From Roseomonas sp. (lineage in GTDB: Bacteria; Pseudomonadota; Alphaproteobacteria; Acetobacterales; Acetobacteraceae): a stretch of 64,000 nucleotides of DNA. Positions 17,564 to 27,100 of this stretch are shown here, piece by piece. The notes below the pieces were generated by a model that had not been told where the DNA came from, did not search any database, and saw only the letters and a list, made by a program, of their open reading frames with translations. Every line of letters begins with the position of its first letter. The first letter of the stretch is position 1. The translations under genes and the position numbers were made by a program. The stretch is from contig JADCGF010000003.1 in the NCBI GenBank assembly GCA_020249145.1, forward strand, positions 186,001 through 250,000, in the 5' to 3' direction.

Positions 17564-17702
17564 CCGTTGGCCCCCTTGTTTAAGGTTATTTCTATTGCAT
17601 GACAGCCCAGGCTCGGCAAGCGCGGGCCGGGCGAGCCTTGCTTCGGGCGGCGCCAGGGCCGATCATTGCCGCAGATCGAAGCCCGCAACAGGAAAATGCC
17701 CC

Positions 17703-18893
17703 ATGCCGCCCGCCGAACGCCTGCCGAATGACCCCGAAACCCGCATCCGCGAAGCGACCGAGGCCGTGGCCCCGCGGCTGATTGAAATCCGCCGCGATAT
17801 CCATACGCATCCGGAATTGGCCTTTCAGGAAACCCGCACCGCCGGAATTGTGGCGGCGGAACTGACGCGCCTTGGCCTCACGCCACGCACCGGCGTGGGC
17901 CGCACCGGGGTGGTGGCCGACATCAAGGGCGGGCGGCCTGGCCCCACACTCGCCATTCGCGCCGATATGGATGCGCTGCCGATCCATGAGGAAACGGCTT
18001 TGCCCTTCGCGAGTGATATCGCCGGGCAGATGCATGCTTGTGGGCATGACATTCATACCTCCACCCTTTTGGGTGTGGCGGCGGTGCTGAAGGATTTGGC
18101 GCCGCAGCTTGCCGGGACCGTGCGCCTGATCTTCCAGCCGGCGGAAGAAGTGCTGGAAGGGGCAGCCGCCATGATCGCCGATGGCGCGGCGGATGGCATT
18201 GATATGGCGATTGGCTTTCACAACCATCCGGATATGCCAGTGGGCAGCTTCGGTTACGTCCGCGGCGCTTGCTTGGCGGCGTCTGACCGGTTTGATCTGA
18301 TCATCCAGGGCAAATCCGGCCATGCCGCGCATCCTTACGCGGCGATTGACCCGATTGTGGCAGCTGCGGCATTTGTGCAAGAAGCGCAAACCGTGGTCAG
18401 CCGCGAAATCAAGCCTATCCACCCCGCCGTGGTCACCATCGGGCAATTCGTGGGGGGCACCACCTACAATATCATCCCCGAACGCGTGCATCTGAAGGGC
18501 ACGGTGCGCACGCTGCATCATGAAAGCCGCGATATCGCGGAAGCGGCCTTGCGGCGGCTCGCCCAGGGGATCGGCGTTTCCATGCGCGTAAAGACGGAAA
18601 TGACTTATGTGCGCAAAGTCCCGCCGCTGGTGAATGATGACAAGGTGTTGGACCCCGTGATTGCCGCGGTGCGCCGGCAAATGGGCGATGTGATCAGCGA
18701 GGGCGAAGCCTCCATGGGTGCTGAGGATTTCGCGGAATTCGCTGCCCTGGCGCCTTCCTTCCAATTGCGCATCGGCTCCGGCCAGCCTGGCCGCGATGAC
18801 CGGCTGCATAATGCCTTCTACCAACCTGATGAGCGTTGCATCGGGCTTGGCGTGCAGGCGCTTTCCCGCGCCGCTTTGGATTTACTGGCATGA
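17703..18893 (+). CDS. M20 family amidohydrolase (hippurate/N-acyl amino acid hydrolase type)
   Basis: A 396-residue cytosolic metallohydrolase of the M20D amidohydrolase group, cleaving N-acyl amino acids or similar amides. Marks: RDIHTHPELAFQETRTAG, IRADMDALPIHEETALPF, MHACGHDIHTSTLLGVAA (metal ligands), IFQPAEEVLEGAAAMIADG with the catalytic/metal Glu pair, and SMGAEDFAEFAA. The ATG at 17703 gives the standard N-terminus; the frame is open far upstream but that part is unlike the family. First gene of a three-gene operon with four-base overlaps, divergent from tctC. Confidence 0.92.
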   Translation: MPPAERLPNDPETRIREATEAVAPRLIEIRRDIHTHPELAFQETRTAGIVAAELTRLGLTPRTGVGRTGVVADIKGGRPGPTLAIRADMDALPIHEETALPFASDIAGQMHACGHDIHTSTLLGVAAVLKDLAPQLAGTVRLIFQPAEEVLEGAAAMIADGAADGIDMAIGFHNHPDMPVGSFGYVRGACLAASDRFDLIIQGKSGHAAHPYAAIDPIVAAAAFVQEAQTVVSREIKPIHPAVVTIGQFVGGTTYNIIPERVHLKGTVRTLHHESRDIAEAALRRLAQGIGVSMRVKTEMTYVRKVPPLVNDDKVLDPVIAAVRRQMGDVISEGEASMGAEDFAEFAALAPSFQLRIGSGQPGRDDRLHNAFYQPDERCIGLGVQALSRAALDLLA

Positions 18894-19681
18894 GCACGCA
18901 TCGCATCGCGGAATTGACCGCGCCGGAAGTCGCTTCCCGCTTCGCCGCAGGCGCCGTGGCCATCCTGCCCATGGGCAGCCTGGAAACCCATGGCCCTGCC
19001 TTGCCGATGGGCGATTATTTGGTCGCGGAAGATATCGCCTGCCGCATTGCCGCTGCCGCTTACGCCAAGGGCGCGGATGCGCTGGTGGCGCCGGCCATTC
19101 CCTTTGGTGGCGAGGATTTCTTCGCCGGCGTCGCGGGCGGCATTACGCTTTCGGTCGCAACCCTGACCGCCGTGATCGAGGAAATGGCCGAAGCCTTCAT
19201 CAAAATCGGCGCGCGGCGCATAATGATCGTGAATGGCCATGCCGGCACCATCGCACCCGCCGATGCCGCCGCGCGCAGCATGCGACATCGCCATGGGGTG
19301 ATCATTCCGGCGCTGCATCTCTGGCGGGAAGCGGGGAAGCTGCATGGCGAATTGGGCGGGCAGCCCATCACCTTTGGGCATGGCGGTGATCCTGTTGCTT
19401 CCGTCACCATGGCGCTGAAGCCGGAACTATGCCGCCCGGAAGCGGCGCGGGCGCGTGAGGCGACAGGGCCTTATCTGGGCGTGCCGCCCACGGGTTTTGG
19501 CGCCATTCGCGCCCATGGCGTGGAATTTGCCGTGCCGATGTGGGTGGAGGAAGTGGCCCCCGGCGGCGTCGCCGCGCCCGACCCGCGCGGGGCCAATGCC
19601 GCGCATGGCTTGCGCATGGTGGAACAGCTTGTCGCTGCCGGCGCATCCATCTGCGCGCAGTTGCGCGACCACGCGCCGTGA
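18890..19681 (+). CDS. Creatininase family protein
   Basis: A 263-residue member of the creatininase amidohydrolase family, which hydrolyses cyclic amides such as creatinine or acts on related compounds (for example MftE-type peptidase). Metal-ligand blocks are visible: ILPMGSLETHGPALPMGDYL (Glu, His, Asp) near residue 25, GGEDFFAG, VNGHAGTIAPADAAARSM, and FGHGGDPVASVTMAL. ATG overlaps the preceding stop (ATGA), and its own stop overlaps the next start (GTGA). Context with an M20 hydrolase and a carboxylate importer suggests degradation of a lactam or N-substituted amino acid; the true substrate is unknown. Confidence 0.9.
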   Translation: MSTHRIAELTAPEVASRFAAGAVAILPMGSLETHGPALPMGDYLVAEDIACRIAAAAYAKGADALVAPAIPFGGEDFFAGVAGGITLSVATLTAVIEEMAEAFIKIGARRIMIVNGHAGTIAPADAAARSMRHRHGVIIPALHLWREAGKLHGELGGQPITFGHGGDPVASVTMALKPELCRPEAARAREATGPYLGVPPTGFGAIRAHGVEFAVPMWVEEVAPGGVAAPDPRGANAAHGLRMVEQLVAAGASICAQLRDHAP

Positions 19682-20658
19682 AGCGCATTTGCGTCTATGG
19701 CGCCGGCGCCATCGGCGCGCATCTGGCCGCGAGGCTGGCTGCGGCGGGCGCCGAGGTGAGTGTGATTGCGCGCGGCACCCATCTGGCCGCGATGCAGGCG
19801 CGGGGCATTACGCTGCGCTCCGCCGAAGGCGACCAGACCTATCCGGTGCAGGCCGCGGAAAGTGCTGACGAAATCGGCCCGGTGGACGCGGTGCTGGTCA
19901 CGGTAAAGGCGCCGGCCTTGCCTGCGGTCGCGGCAGGGATCGCGCCTTTGCTTGGCCCGGATACGCCCGTTGCCTTTATCATGAATGGCATTCCCTGGTG
20001 GTATTTCGATGGCATTGGCGGCGCCTTGGAAGGCAAGCGCCTGCCAGTGCTGGACCCGAATGATGCGCTGCGCCGCGCCATTGGCTTAGAGCGTGCCATT
20101 GGCGGCGTGATCTATGCCGCGAGTGCGGTGGCGGCCCCTGGCATTGTCACCTCGGAACACGCTGACCTGAAGCTTTTCCTGGGGGAGCCAGGGGGCGTGA
20201 TTTCCCCGCGCGCCCAAGCGCTGGCGGCGCTGCTGGGTGCGGGCGGCATGCCGACCGATGCGGTGGGCAATATCCGCCATCGCATCTGGGGCAAGTTGCT
20301 CGGCAATATGGTGGTGGGGCCGCTTTGCCTGCTCTCCCGCCAGGATATGAAGGCAACGCTGGCAGACCCGGCAATCTTCGAAGCAGGCGCGCGCATTTCC
20401 GATGAGGGCACGGCGCTGGCGCGCGCCCTTGGGCATGATTTGAAAGTGCCAGGCGAAGTGCGCATGCGCCGCTTTGGGGAGACCGCACATAAGCCTTCCA
20501 TCCTGCAGGATCTGGAACTGGGCAGGCCAATGGAAATTGACGCGCTATTCACCGCGCCCTTGCAGCTTGGCCAGGTTTTGGGCGTGCCCATGCCGCATTT
20601 CGCGCTGATGGTGGCGCTGGCAACCCAGGCAGCGCGGGCGGCGGGGCTTTACCGGTAA
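19678..20658 (+). CDS. Ketopantoate reductase (ApbA/PanE) family dehydrogenase
   Basis: A 326-residue NAD(P)-dependent 2-keto-acid reductase of the PanE family. With the GTG at 19678 (overlapping the creatininase stop as GTGA) it begins KRICVYGAGAIGAHLAARLA, a standard dinucleotide-binding motif; LVTVKAPALPAVAAGI follows. IRHRIWGKLLGNMVVGPLCL holds the conserved Lys and Asn of the C-terminal helical domain, and RFGETAHKPSILQDLELGRP with EIDAL matches the PanE end. The operon context suggests a catabolic reductase paralogue rather than the pantothenate enzyme. Confidence 0.9.
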   Translation: MKRICVYGAGAIGAHLAARLAAAGAEVSVIARGTHLAAMQARGITLRSAEGDQTYPVQAAESADEIGPVDAVLVTVKAPALPAVAAGIAPLLGPDTPVAFIMNGIPWWYFDGIGGALEGKRLPVLDPNDALRRAIGLERAIGGVIYAASAVAAPGIVTSEHADLKLFLGEPGGVISPRAQALAALLGAGGMPTDAVGNIRHRIWGKLLGNMVVGPLCLLSRQDMKATLADPAIFEAGARISDEGTALARALGHDLKVPGEVRMRRFGETAHKPSILQDLELGRPMEIDALFTAPLQLGQVLGVPMPHFALMVALATQAARAAGLYR

Positions 20659-20764
20659 GGCCATGCCCGGCACGCTGCGCACAGCTTCGGGACAATTCCA
20701 CCATCCACAGGATTGGGCAGCCCGCTAGCAAAGAGTTTTGAAACAACAAAAAGGATCAAACGCC

Positions 20765-21277
20765 ATGGCAACCTCACAGCGCGAAGAACGCGAATTACTC
20801 GGCCACGACGCCTTCGCCATGATTGCGCCGACCCACCAGCCGGTCATCGCCACCCTGCCGCCCGAGGAATTGCGGGCCATCGCCACCAGGCTGCGCGCGG
20901 AACACGCGAAGCTGCGCGACCTGATTCGTGAAGGCAGGCGCGCCAAGCGCGGCAAGGGCGATGCCCGAGCGGCGGCGACCGCCGAAGCCGGCAAGGCAAC
21001 TCGCCGCAAGCAGGTCTATGCCGCGGCGCTGAAGCGCGTGAATAGCCGCTTCGATGAATTGACGCGTGAGCGCCGCCGCGCCGAACACCGCGCAGCGCTG
21101 CAGGAAGCACTCGCCCGCCGCCAGGCGCAACGCGCACAGCATCCATCGGCTGGCTTTGGCGCAAGCAACGGCATGCAGAACAAGGGTAACGCGAAAAGCA
21201 GAAGCCATGTGCACGGCGCGCGGATCGGCAGCGTTTCCGCCCAGAACAAGCGCGCCCAGGCACGCCGCGACGGGTGA
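20765..21277 (+). CDS. Basic, helix-rich protein of unknown function
   Basis: A 170-residue soluble protein with very high Arg/Lys/Ala content and no membrane segment. The middle is predicted helical and charged (LRAEHAKLRDLIREGRRAKR, RVNSRFDELTRERRRAEHRA, LQEALARRQAQRAQHP); the tail is a low-complexity Gly/Ser/Asn/Arg segment. The ATG at 20765 has AAGGA nine bases upstream, better than an ATG-less frame extension to 20738. It stands alone, 106 bases after the PanE-like gene. No recognisable family; nucleic-acid binding is plausible from charge only. Confidence 0.72.
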   Translation: MATSQREERELLGHDAFAMIAPTHQPVIATLPPEELRAIATRLRAEHAKLRDLIREGRRAKRGKGDARAAATAEAGKATRRKQVYAAALKRVNSRFDELTRERRRAEHRAALQEALARRQAQRAQHPSAGFGASNGMQNKGNAKSRSHVHGARIGSVSAQNKRAQARRDG

Positions 21278-21319
21278 TTTTAGGCCGGCGCGGCGGTTGA
21301 TGCGGGCAAGGGTTGTGCG

Positions 21320-21766
21320 TCAGCCGCCGGAGGGCTGAGCGGGCGGGTCCTTCGGCAGGCCGAAAACCCCGCTGGCCCGCAGCACCGGCTTGCCATCGGC
21401 CATGCAAACGCCCTGGGCAAAAACCAGCGTGCGGGTGCGCCGCAGCAGCACGGGTTCGCATTCCAGCCAGGTGCCCAGCAGCGCCGGGGCCAGGTAATCC
21501 GAATTCAGGCTGATCGTGGTGAAAAATCCCTTCACCCCGGCCAGCTGAAAGCCGCCTATGCCGAGCGCAAGGTCCGCGAATGTCGCCAGCATCCCACCAT
21601 GGGCCATGTCCTTGCTGTTGCAATGGCGTTTTTCGATGCGCAACCCAAAGGCCAGCGGGCCCAGGTCTCGTCGGATCATGATGGGGCCGATGGGTTCCAG
21701 AAAGGGGCCGCCGGCGGGGCGGGGGACGAAGCCCTCGGGAATGGCGGGGGAGGCAAGTTGATCCAA
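21320..21766 (-). CDS. PaaI-family acyl-CoA thioesterase
   Basis: A 148-residue hotdog-fold thioesterase of the PaaI type. The block RHCNSKDMAHGGMLATFADL carries the His-Gly-Gly and downstream acidic residue of the family active site; FFTTISLNSDYLAPALLGTW and LVFAQGVCMADGKPVLRASG complete the fold. I place the start at the TTG at 21766 (LDQLASPAIPEGFVP), because the frame upstream has no family-like sequence and runs into the divergent manC gene; the first ATG downstream would remove part of the fold. Acyl-CoA substrate unknown. Confidence 0.8.
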   Translation of the reverse strand: MDQLASPAIPEGFVPRPAGGPFLEPIGPIMIRRDLGPLAFGLRIEKRHCNSKDMAHGGMLATFADLALGIGGFQLAGVKGFFTTISLNSDYLAPALLGTWLECEPVLLRRTRTLVFAQGVCMADGKPVLRASGVFGLPKDPPAQPSGG

Positions 21767-21900
21767 GGCGAAGCGACTTTCCGGTTGCGCAGGGCGGGAA
21801 GTTAATGCGGAAGTGGGATTCGCGAAACGCCCCGCGCCTTTGCCTTGGCTTTGCCCGTTTTTGCCCCTAAGCCCATGGGGAAGCGGAGAGTTGTTAGCCC

Positions 21901-23322
21901 ATGACCACCACATCCCCCCCGATCCTGCCCGTGATCCTGTCCGGCGGCACCGGCACACGGCTTTGGCCGCTATCGCGTGAAAGCTATCCCAAGCAATTCT
22001 GGCCGCTGGCTTCCGACAAGACCATGCTGGCGGAAACCGCGGCGCGCGGTACGGGGGAGGGGTTTTTGCCCCCCATGGTGGTCTGCAATGAAGCGCATCG
22101 CTTTCTGGTGGCCGAGCAATTGCGCGACAAGGGCGCGGCCATTGTGCTGGAACCGGTGGGCCGCAATAGCGCGCCTGCCATCGCCGCCGCCGCCCTGATT
22201 GCCGAGGAAACCGCGCCGGGCGCGGTGCTGTGGTTCATGGCCGCTGATGCCGCGATTGGCGATGTGGCAGCTTTGCAAGCCGCACTTGCCAAGGCCGCCG
22301 CAGCGGCGCAAGCGGGCGCGATTGTCACTTTCGGCATGCAGCCCTCCGCGCCTGAGACCGGCTATGGCTATATTGAAGCCGGCGATGCGCTGCCGGGCAG
22401 TGACGGCGTGCAGCGCATTGCGCGCTTTGTGGAAAAGCCCGACGCCGCCCGCGCGGCGGAATTTCTGAAGACGGGTCGGCATTTGTGGAATTCAGGCATG
22501 TTCGTCGCCACTGCCGCAACCATGTTGGCGGAATTGGAAGCCCATGCGCCGGATGTGCTGAAGGGCGTGCGCGCCGCTGTTGCTGGCGCCGCACGCGATG
22601 GCGATTTCGTCAGGCTGGAAGCCGCTGCCTTCACCGCCACGCCATCCATCAGCATTGACTATGCGGTGATGGAACGCACGCAAAAGGCTGCCGTGGTGCC
22701 GGCTGCCATTGGCTGGTCCGATATCGGTTCCTGGGCGGCGCTTTGGGACATTCAGCAAAAGGACAGCGCCGGCAACGCCACCCTTGGCCCGGTGGAATTG
22801 GTGGATGCGAAGAATTGTTATGTGCGCAGTGAAGGTATCCTGACCGGCGTGATCGGGCTTGAAGATGCCGTGGTGGTGGTGACGGATGATGCCGTGCTCG
22901 CCATGCATCGCGACCATGCGCAGGATGTGAAAAAGCTGCTGGACCGGTTGAAGGCGCGCGGCGCCAAGGAAGCCACCGAACACCGCCGCGCCTATCGCCC
23001 CTGGGGCCATTATGAAGGCCTGATCATGGGGGATCGTTTCCAGGTCAAGAAGATCGAAGTCCGCCCCGGCGCCAAGCTTTCCCTGCAAAAGCACTTCCAT
23101 CGCGCCGAGCATTGGGTGGTGGTGTCCGGCACCGCCATTGTGCGCCGCGATGGGGAGGAAATCATGCTCAGGGAAAATGAAAGCGTTTATCTGCCGCTGG
23201 GCTGCATCCATCGTATGGAAAACCCGGGCAAGATTCCACTGACGCTGATTGAAGTGCAGTCCGGATCCTACCTTGGCGAAGATGATATTGTACGCTTTGA
23301 GGATACTTACGGGCGGAGTTGA
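21901..23322 (+). CDS. manC: Mannose-1-phosphate guanylyltransferase / mannose-6-phosphate isomerase
   Basis: A 473-residue bifunctional GDP-mannose synthesis enzyme (AlgA/ManC/CpsB type). N-terminal nucleotidyltransferase domain shows VILSGGTGTRLWPLSRESYP with the next residues KQFWPL, then RFVEKPDAA and NSGMFVATAATML; SIDYAVMERTQKAAVVP follows. The C-terminal cupin isomerase domain begins at RPWGHYEGLIMGDRFQVKKI, with metal-binding LSLQKHFHRAEHWVVVSGTA. It supplies GDP-mannose for exopolysaccharide or LPS. No other polysaccharide genes lie in the window. Divergent from the PaaI-like gene. Confidence 0.95.
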   Translation: MTTTSPPILPVILSGGTGTRLWPLSRESYPKQFWPLASDKTMLAETAARGTGEGFLPPMVVCNEAHRFLVAEQLRDKGAAIVLEPVGRNSAPAIAAAALIAEETAPGAVLWFMAADAAIGDVAALQAALAKAAAAAQAGAIVTFGMQPSAPETGYGYIEAGDALPGSDGVQRIARFVEKPDAARAAEFLKTGRHLWNSGMFVATAATMLAELEAHAPDVLKGVRAAVAGAARDGDFVRLEAAAFTATPSISIDYAVMERTQKAAVVPAAIGWSDIGSWAALWDIQQKDSAGNATLGPVELVDAKNCYVRSEGILTGVIGLEDAVVVVTDDAVLAMHRDHAQDVKKLLDRLKARGAKEATEHRRAYRPWGHYEGLIMGDRFQVKKIEVRPGAKLSLQKHFHRAEHWVVVSGTAIVRRDGEEIMLRENESVYLPLGCIHRMENPGKIPLTLIEVQSGSYLGEDDIVRFEDTYGRS

Positions 23323-23385
23323 TTTTCATCATGTTCTTTTGCGCCTGATGGGAGCAGCCTGCATGTCTTGCAGGGGAGCTTCCGC

Positions 23386-23910
23386 ATGGCCGCGCATTCA
23401 GACCAGCCCAATCACCGCCGCCACAACCATTTACGCACGGCACTTTCCCGCGCGCGGGAAAGACGGCGCGGCGAGGGGCCGGCGCCGGTGCTGACGCTCG
23501 GCGAAAGGCTTTCCGACCTGGTGGCGGCAATTGTCGGGTCCTGGCGGTTCATCCTGATCCAATCCGGGCTATTGGTGGTCTGGCTGATTGCCAATGTGGC
23601 TTTGGGCGGCGGTGCCTGGGACCCTTATCCCTTCATCCTGCTGAACCTGATGCTGTCCTTCCAGGCGGCCTATACGGCGCCGATCATCATGATGAGCCAG
23701 AACAGGCAGGCGGATATAGATCGCATCCGCTCCATCGCGGATTATCAGGTGAATATCCGGGCCGAGGCGGAAATCAGCCTGCTGCATGAAAAGATTGATT
23801 TGCTGCGCGAACAGCAGGTGGCGGAACTGATCACGTTGTTGAAAACATCCCTAAGCCGTATCGAGATATTGGAGAACCGCCTTCTGCCCCCCGCACCGCC
23901 GCAGCCCTGA
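23386..23910 (+). CDS. DUF1003 family membrane protein
   Basis: A 174-residue inner-membrane protein of the DUF1003 family. Two membrane segments: FILIQSGLLVVWLIANVALG and the conserved PYPFILLNLMLSFQAAYTAP, followed by the family block IIMMSQNRQADIDRIRSIAD, then YQVNIRAEAEISLLHEKIDL as a cytoplasmic helix. The ATG at 23386 follows GGGGAG by eight bases; an upstream TTG at 23368 is less likely. Function of the family is not established. Confidence 0.87.
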   Translation: MAAHSDQPNHRRHNHLRTALSRARERRRGEGPAPVLTLGERLSDLVAAIVGSWRFILIQSGLLVVWLIANVALGGGAWDPYPFILLNLMLSFQAAYTAPIIMMSQNRQADIDRIRSIADYQVNIRAEAEISLLHEKIDLLREQQVAELITLLKTSLSRIEILENRLLPPAPPQP

Positions 23911-23989
23911 AAATCACCCTTCGACAGTGGCGGGAGATATGCCAGACTGCGCAAGGGCTGAGGCAATCAATGGGCAATGAGGCGCTCGG

Positions 23990-24151
23990 ATGGAATGGAT
24001 TCTACAAACCCTGATGATGCTGGGCGCCGCGGCTGCTTCCATCTTCATCCATCGCGATTCCCCGAATTTCGAGGTTGTGCAGGGCATGTTGGCCATTCTG
24101 GCGCTGGTTGGCTGCGTGCTGCTGATCACCTTCGCCTTCCGGAAAAAATAG
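23990..24151 (+). CDS. Small two-helix membrane protein abutting the helicase gene
   Basis: A 53-residue open frame with start ATG at 23990 and stop TAG at 24149-24151, four bases before the helicase ATG. It is strongly hydrophobic: MEWILQTLMMLGAAAASIFI is one membrane helix and MLAILALVGCVLLITFAF a second, joined by a short polar loop (HRDSPNFEVV) and ending in RKK. AGG lies nine bases upstream. The hydrophobic pattern, positive tail and tight spacing support a real gene. No family recognised; it may be a membrane partner of the helicase-nuclease or simply a small unrelated protein. Confidence 0.6.
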   Translation: MEWILQTLMMLGAAAASIFIHRDSPNFEVVQGMLAILALVGCVLLITFAFRKK

Positions 24152-24155
24152 CGTC

Positions 24156-27100
24156 ATGACGGATCTTCGCACTGCCTTGGAAGAAGCCCGCCGGGGCCTG
24201 CTGGATCTTTCCACCCGCAACCGCCTGCTTTCCCTGCCCAAACCCGGCGCATCACGCGGTGTCATGATTCTTGATGATGAGGATGCAGATTTCGTGCTTG
24301 GCGCGCTGCAAGCGGGCCGTGCCTTTGGCTTTGAAGCCTCAGCCGCTGCGCCCGAAGCCGCGCCGGCGGAAGAAAGCCCCGGCAAGCCGCGCCGTGCGCG
24401 GAGCGTGAAACCGAAAGCGGAAGGCATTACCGCCGCAAAGCCTGATGCCGCACGAGAAGAGTATCAGCGCGATGACAAGCTGCGCGTGCAATTGCCGCCT
24501 TCGGATCTTGTGCGACGGTTGCGCGACATCATGCAGGATGCGCGCACCGCCCGCGAAGAAACCGGCGTGCCGACGCTTTATTTGGCGCTCGGCGCGCTGA
24601 TCTGGCGCGATCCCGCAACGCCCGAGACCGAACGCCGCGCCCCCTTGGCGCTGCTGCCGGTGCAGCTAGAACGTGAGGGGGTTTCACAGAATTTCAAGCT
24701 GCGCGGGGCGGTTGGCGATATCGCGGAGAATTTATCGCTCCGCGAAATGCTCAAGGTGAATTTCAAGACTGCGCTACCGGATTTCGATGCTGAGGCCTAT
24801 ATGCCAACCGCCTGGGCGGAGAGCATCGCAGCCCTGGTGGCGGAACGCGCAAATTGGCGCGTGGAGGCGGATGCGCTTGGGATTGGGTTATTCTCCTTCG
24901 CCAAATTCCTGATGTGGCGCGACCTGGGGCCTGAGGAAAACCCGGGCCTTGCCGATCACCCCATGGTGCGCGCGCTGGTGGGCGGAGAGGTACTTTCGAT
25001 TCCGCCGGTGTTTGCCGATGACGCCGATGTGGATATGGAAATCCCGGTGGAGCGGCTTGATCATGTGATGGATGTGGATGGCAGCCAGGCGTTGGCAGCG
25101 GAAGCCGTCAGGCGCGGCGGGCATGTCGTGATCCAAGGCCCGCCCGGCACCGGCAAAAGCCAGACCATCAGCAATATCATCGCCCAGGCCGTACTGGATG
25201 GGCGGAGCGTTTTATTCGTGGCAGAAAAACTCGCAGCTCTTGAAGTGGTGAAGCGTCGGCTGGAAAGCATTGGCCTGGGTGCGGCCTGCCTGGAATTGCA
25301 TTCGGAAAAGCAATCAAAACGCGCGGTGCTGGATGAACTCCGCGCGACCCTTTCCCTGCCCATGCCACCCAAGCCTGATCGTGACGCGGTGGTGCGTCGC
25401 TTGGGGTCGCTGCGCGGGCGGATCAACCGCCATGCGGCGGCGATGCGCGCGGAAGTTGGTGCATCCGGCTTGGCCCTGCACCAGGTGATTGGTGCGCTGG
25501 TTGGCTTGCGGCAACGCGGTGTTGCGGCGCCGGATTTTTCCGTGAGTGCCACGGAATGGGATGCGGGCGCGATTGAAGCACGGCGCGATGCGGTTAAGCT
25601 GCTGGCCGCCTATGCGGCGGATGGCGGCGCACAAAGCCCCTGGCGCGGCGTGATGGCCGATATCGGCCCCGCCGATGCGGATCGGCTGCTTGGGCGACTG
25701 CCCGCTTGGATTCGTGCCTTTGCCGCAGCCGGCGTAGCGCTTGGGGCAGAGGCCGGGCCGAAGGCGGCGGAGGGCGCGCTTGCTTTGCGCCCAGCCTTGC
25801 TCGCAGCACCCGCGCATGATGCACCGGCGCTGAAGCACGAAGCCTGGGCGGGCGATCTGGCGGCGCTGGAAGCGCTGGTTCAGGCATTAGGCGCTTTCCA
25901 AAAAGCCAAGACGGATCCTCAGCTTTTGCCGGGTGCTTTGGATGTTACGGGCATTACCGAAGCGCGTGCGACGCTTGCGGAAGCGGGCGGCGTTTTCGGT
26001 TTTCTGTCAGGCGCGCGGCGTGATGCAAAGGCGCTCGCGGCACGCATTTCGCGTGATGCGGAAAATCCTTTGCCGGCGCTTGATGCCGCGCTTGCTGGAC
26101 AGGCCGCGCGTGAGGCGCTGCGCCAAGGTGATGCTTTAGGCCGCTCAGCCTTTGGTACTCTTTGGCAGGGGGAGGCGAGTGATTCCACGCCGCTTATTGC
26201 CTTGCTCGCGTGGCGCAAAACCCATGGCGCGGCGGCGTTGGCTGCCTTGGCAGAAGGCGCCAAACCCGCCGATCCTGTGCCGCTGCAAGCCGCATTCTAT
26301 GCCTTCGGGGAATTGCAGCAGGCAACAAAGCTTGATGCGCGCATTGCCTTTGGTACGGATGAGCCTTCCTTCGCCGCCCTTGCTACACGTTTGGGCGATT
26401 GGGCTGCGGCGCCGGAAGCATTGGATGCCTGGCTTGGCTGGCGCCGCGCGACTGCCGCTGCCACGGGGCTGGAGCCCTTGCTGGAACGTTTGGCCGATGG
26501 CCGCGTCGCGCCCGAAGCGGCGGAGGATGTGTTTTCCTTCGCGCTGCATGAAAGCCTGCTGCGCGCCGCCATGGCGCAGCATCCGGAATTGGCGGCTTTT
26601 GATGGCGCAGCGGCGGATCGGCTGGTGGAGGATTTCCGCGAAGCCGACCGCGCGCGCATCACGCTCACGCGCGCGGAAGCGGCCTACGCCCATGCGGTGC
26701 GCGTGAAGGAAGTGCGCGATGGCGCACCCGGCATGGCCGTATTGCGTGGTGAGATGGAAAAGAAGCGCGGACATTTGCCGGTGCGCGAATTGCTGCTGCG
26801 CGCATCCCAGGCCGTACAAAAAGCCAAGCCGATTTTCATGATGAGCCCGCTTTCCGTCGCGCAATTCTTGAGTCCCCCGCATGGGCTGAAGCCCGGGCTT
26901 TCTTTTGATCTGCTGGTGATTGATGAAGCGAGCCAGGTGGAACCCGTGGATGCCTTGGGCGCCATTGCGCGCTGCCGGCAGGTGGTGGTTGTGGGTGATG
27001 ACAAGCAAATGCCGCCCACGCGCTTCTTTCAGCGCATGACGGGTGAGGAAGGTGACGAAGCGCGCGAAGATATTGGCGATGTTGTCGCGGCGCGTGATGT

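Noticed and set aside
17592..18824. 410-codon minus-strand open frame opposite the M20 hydrolase
   Set aside because: Shadow of a gene with all M20 metal-site motifs.
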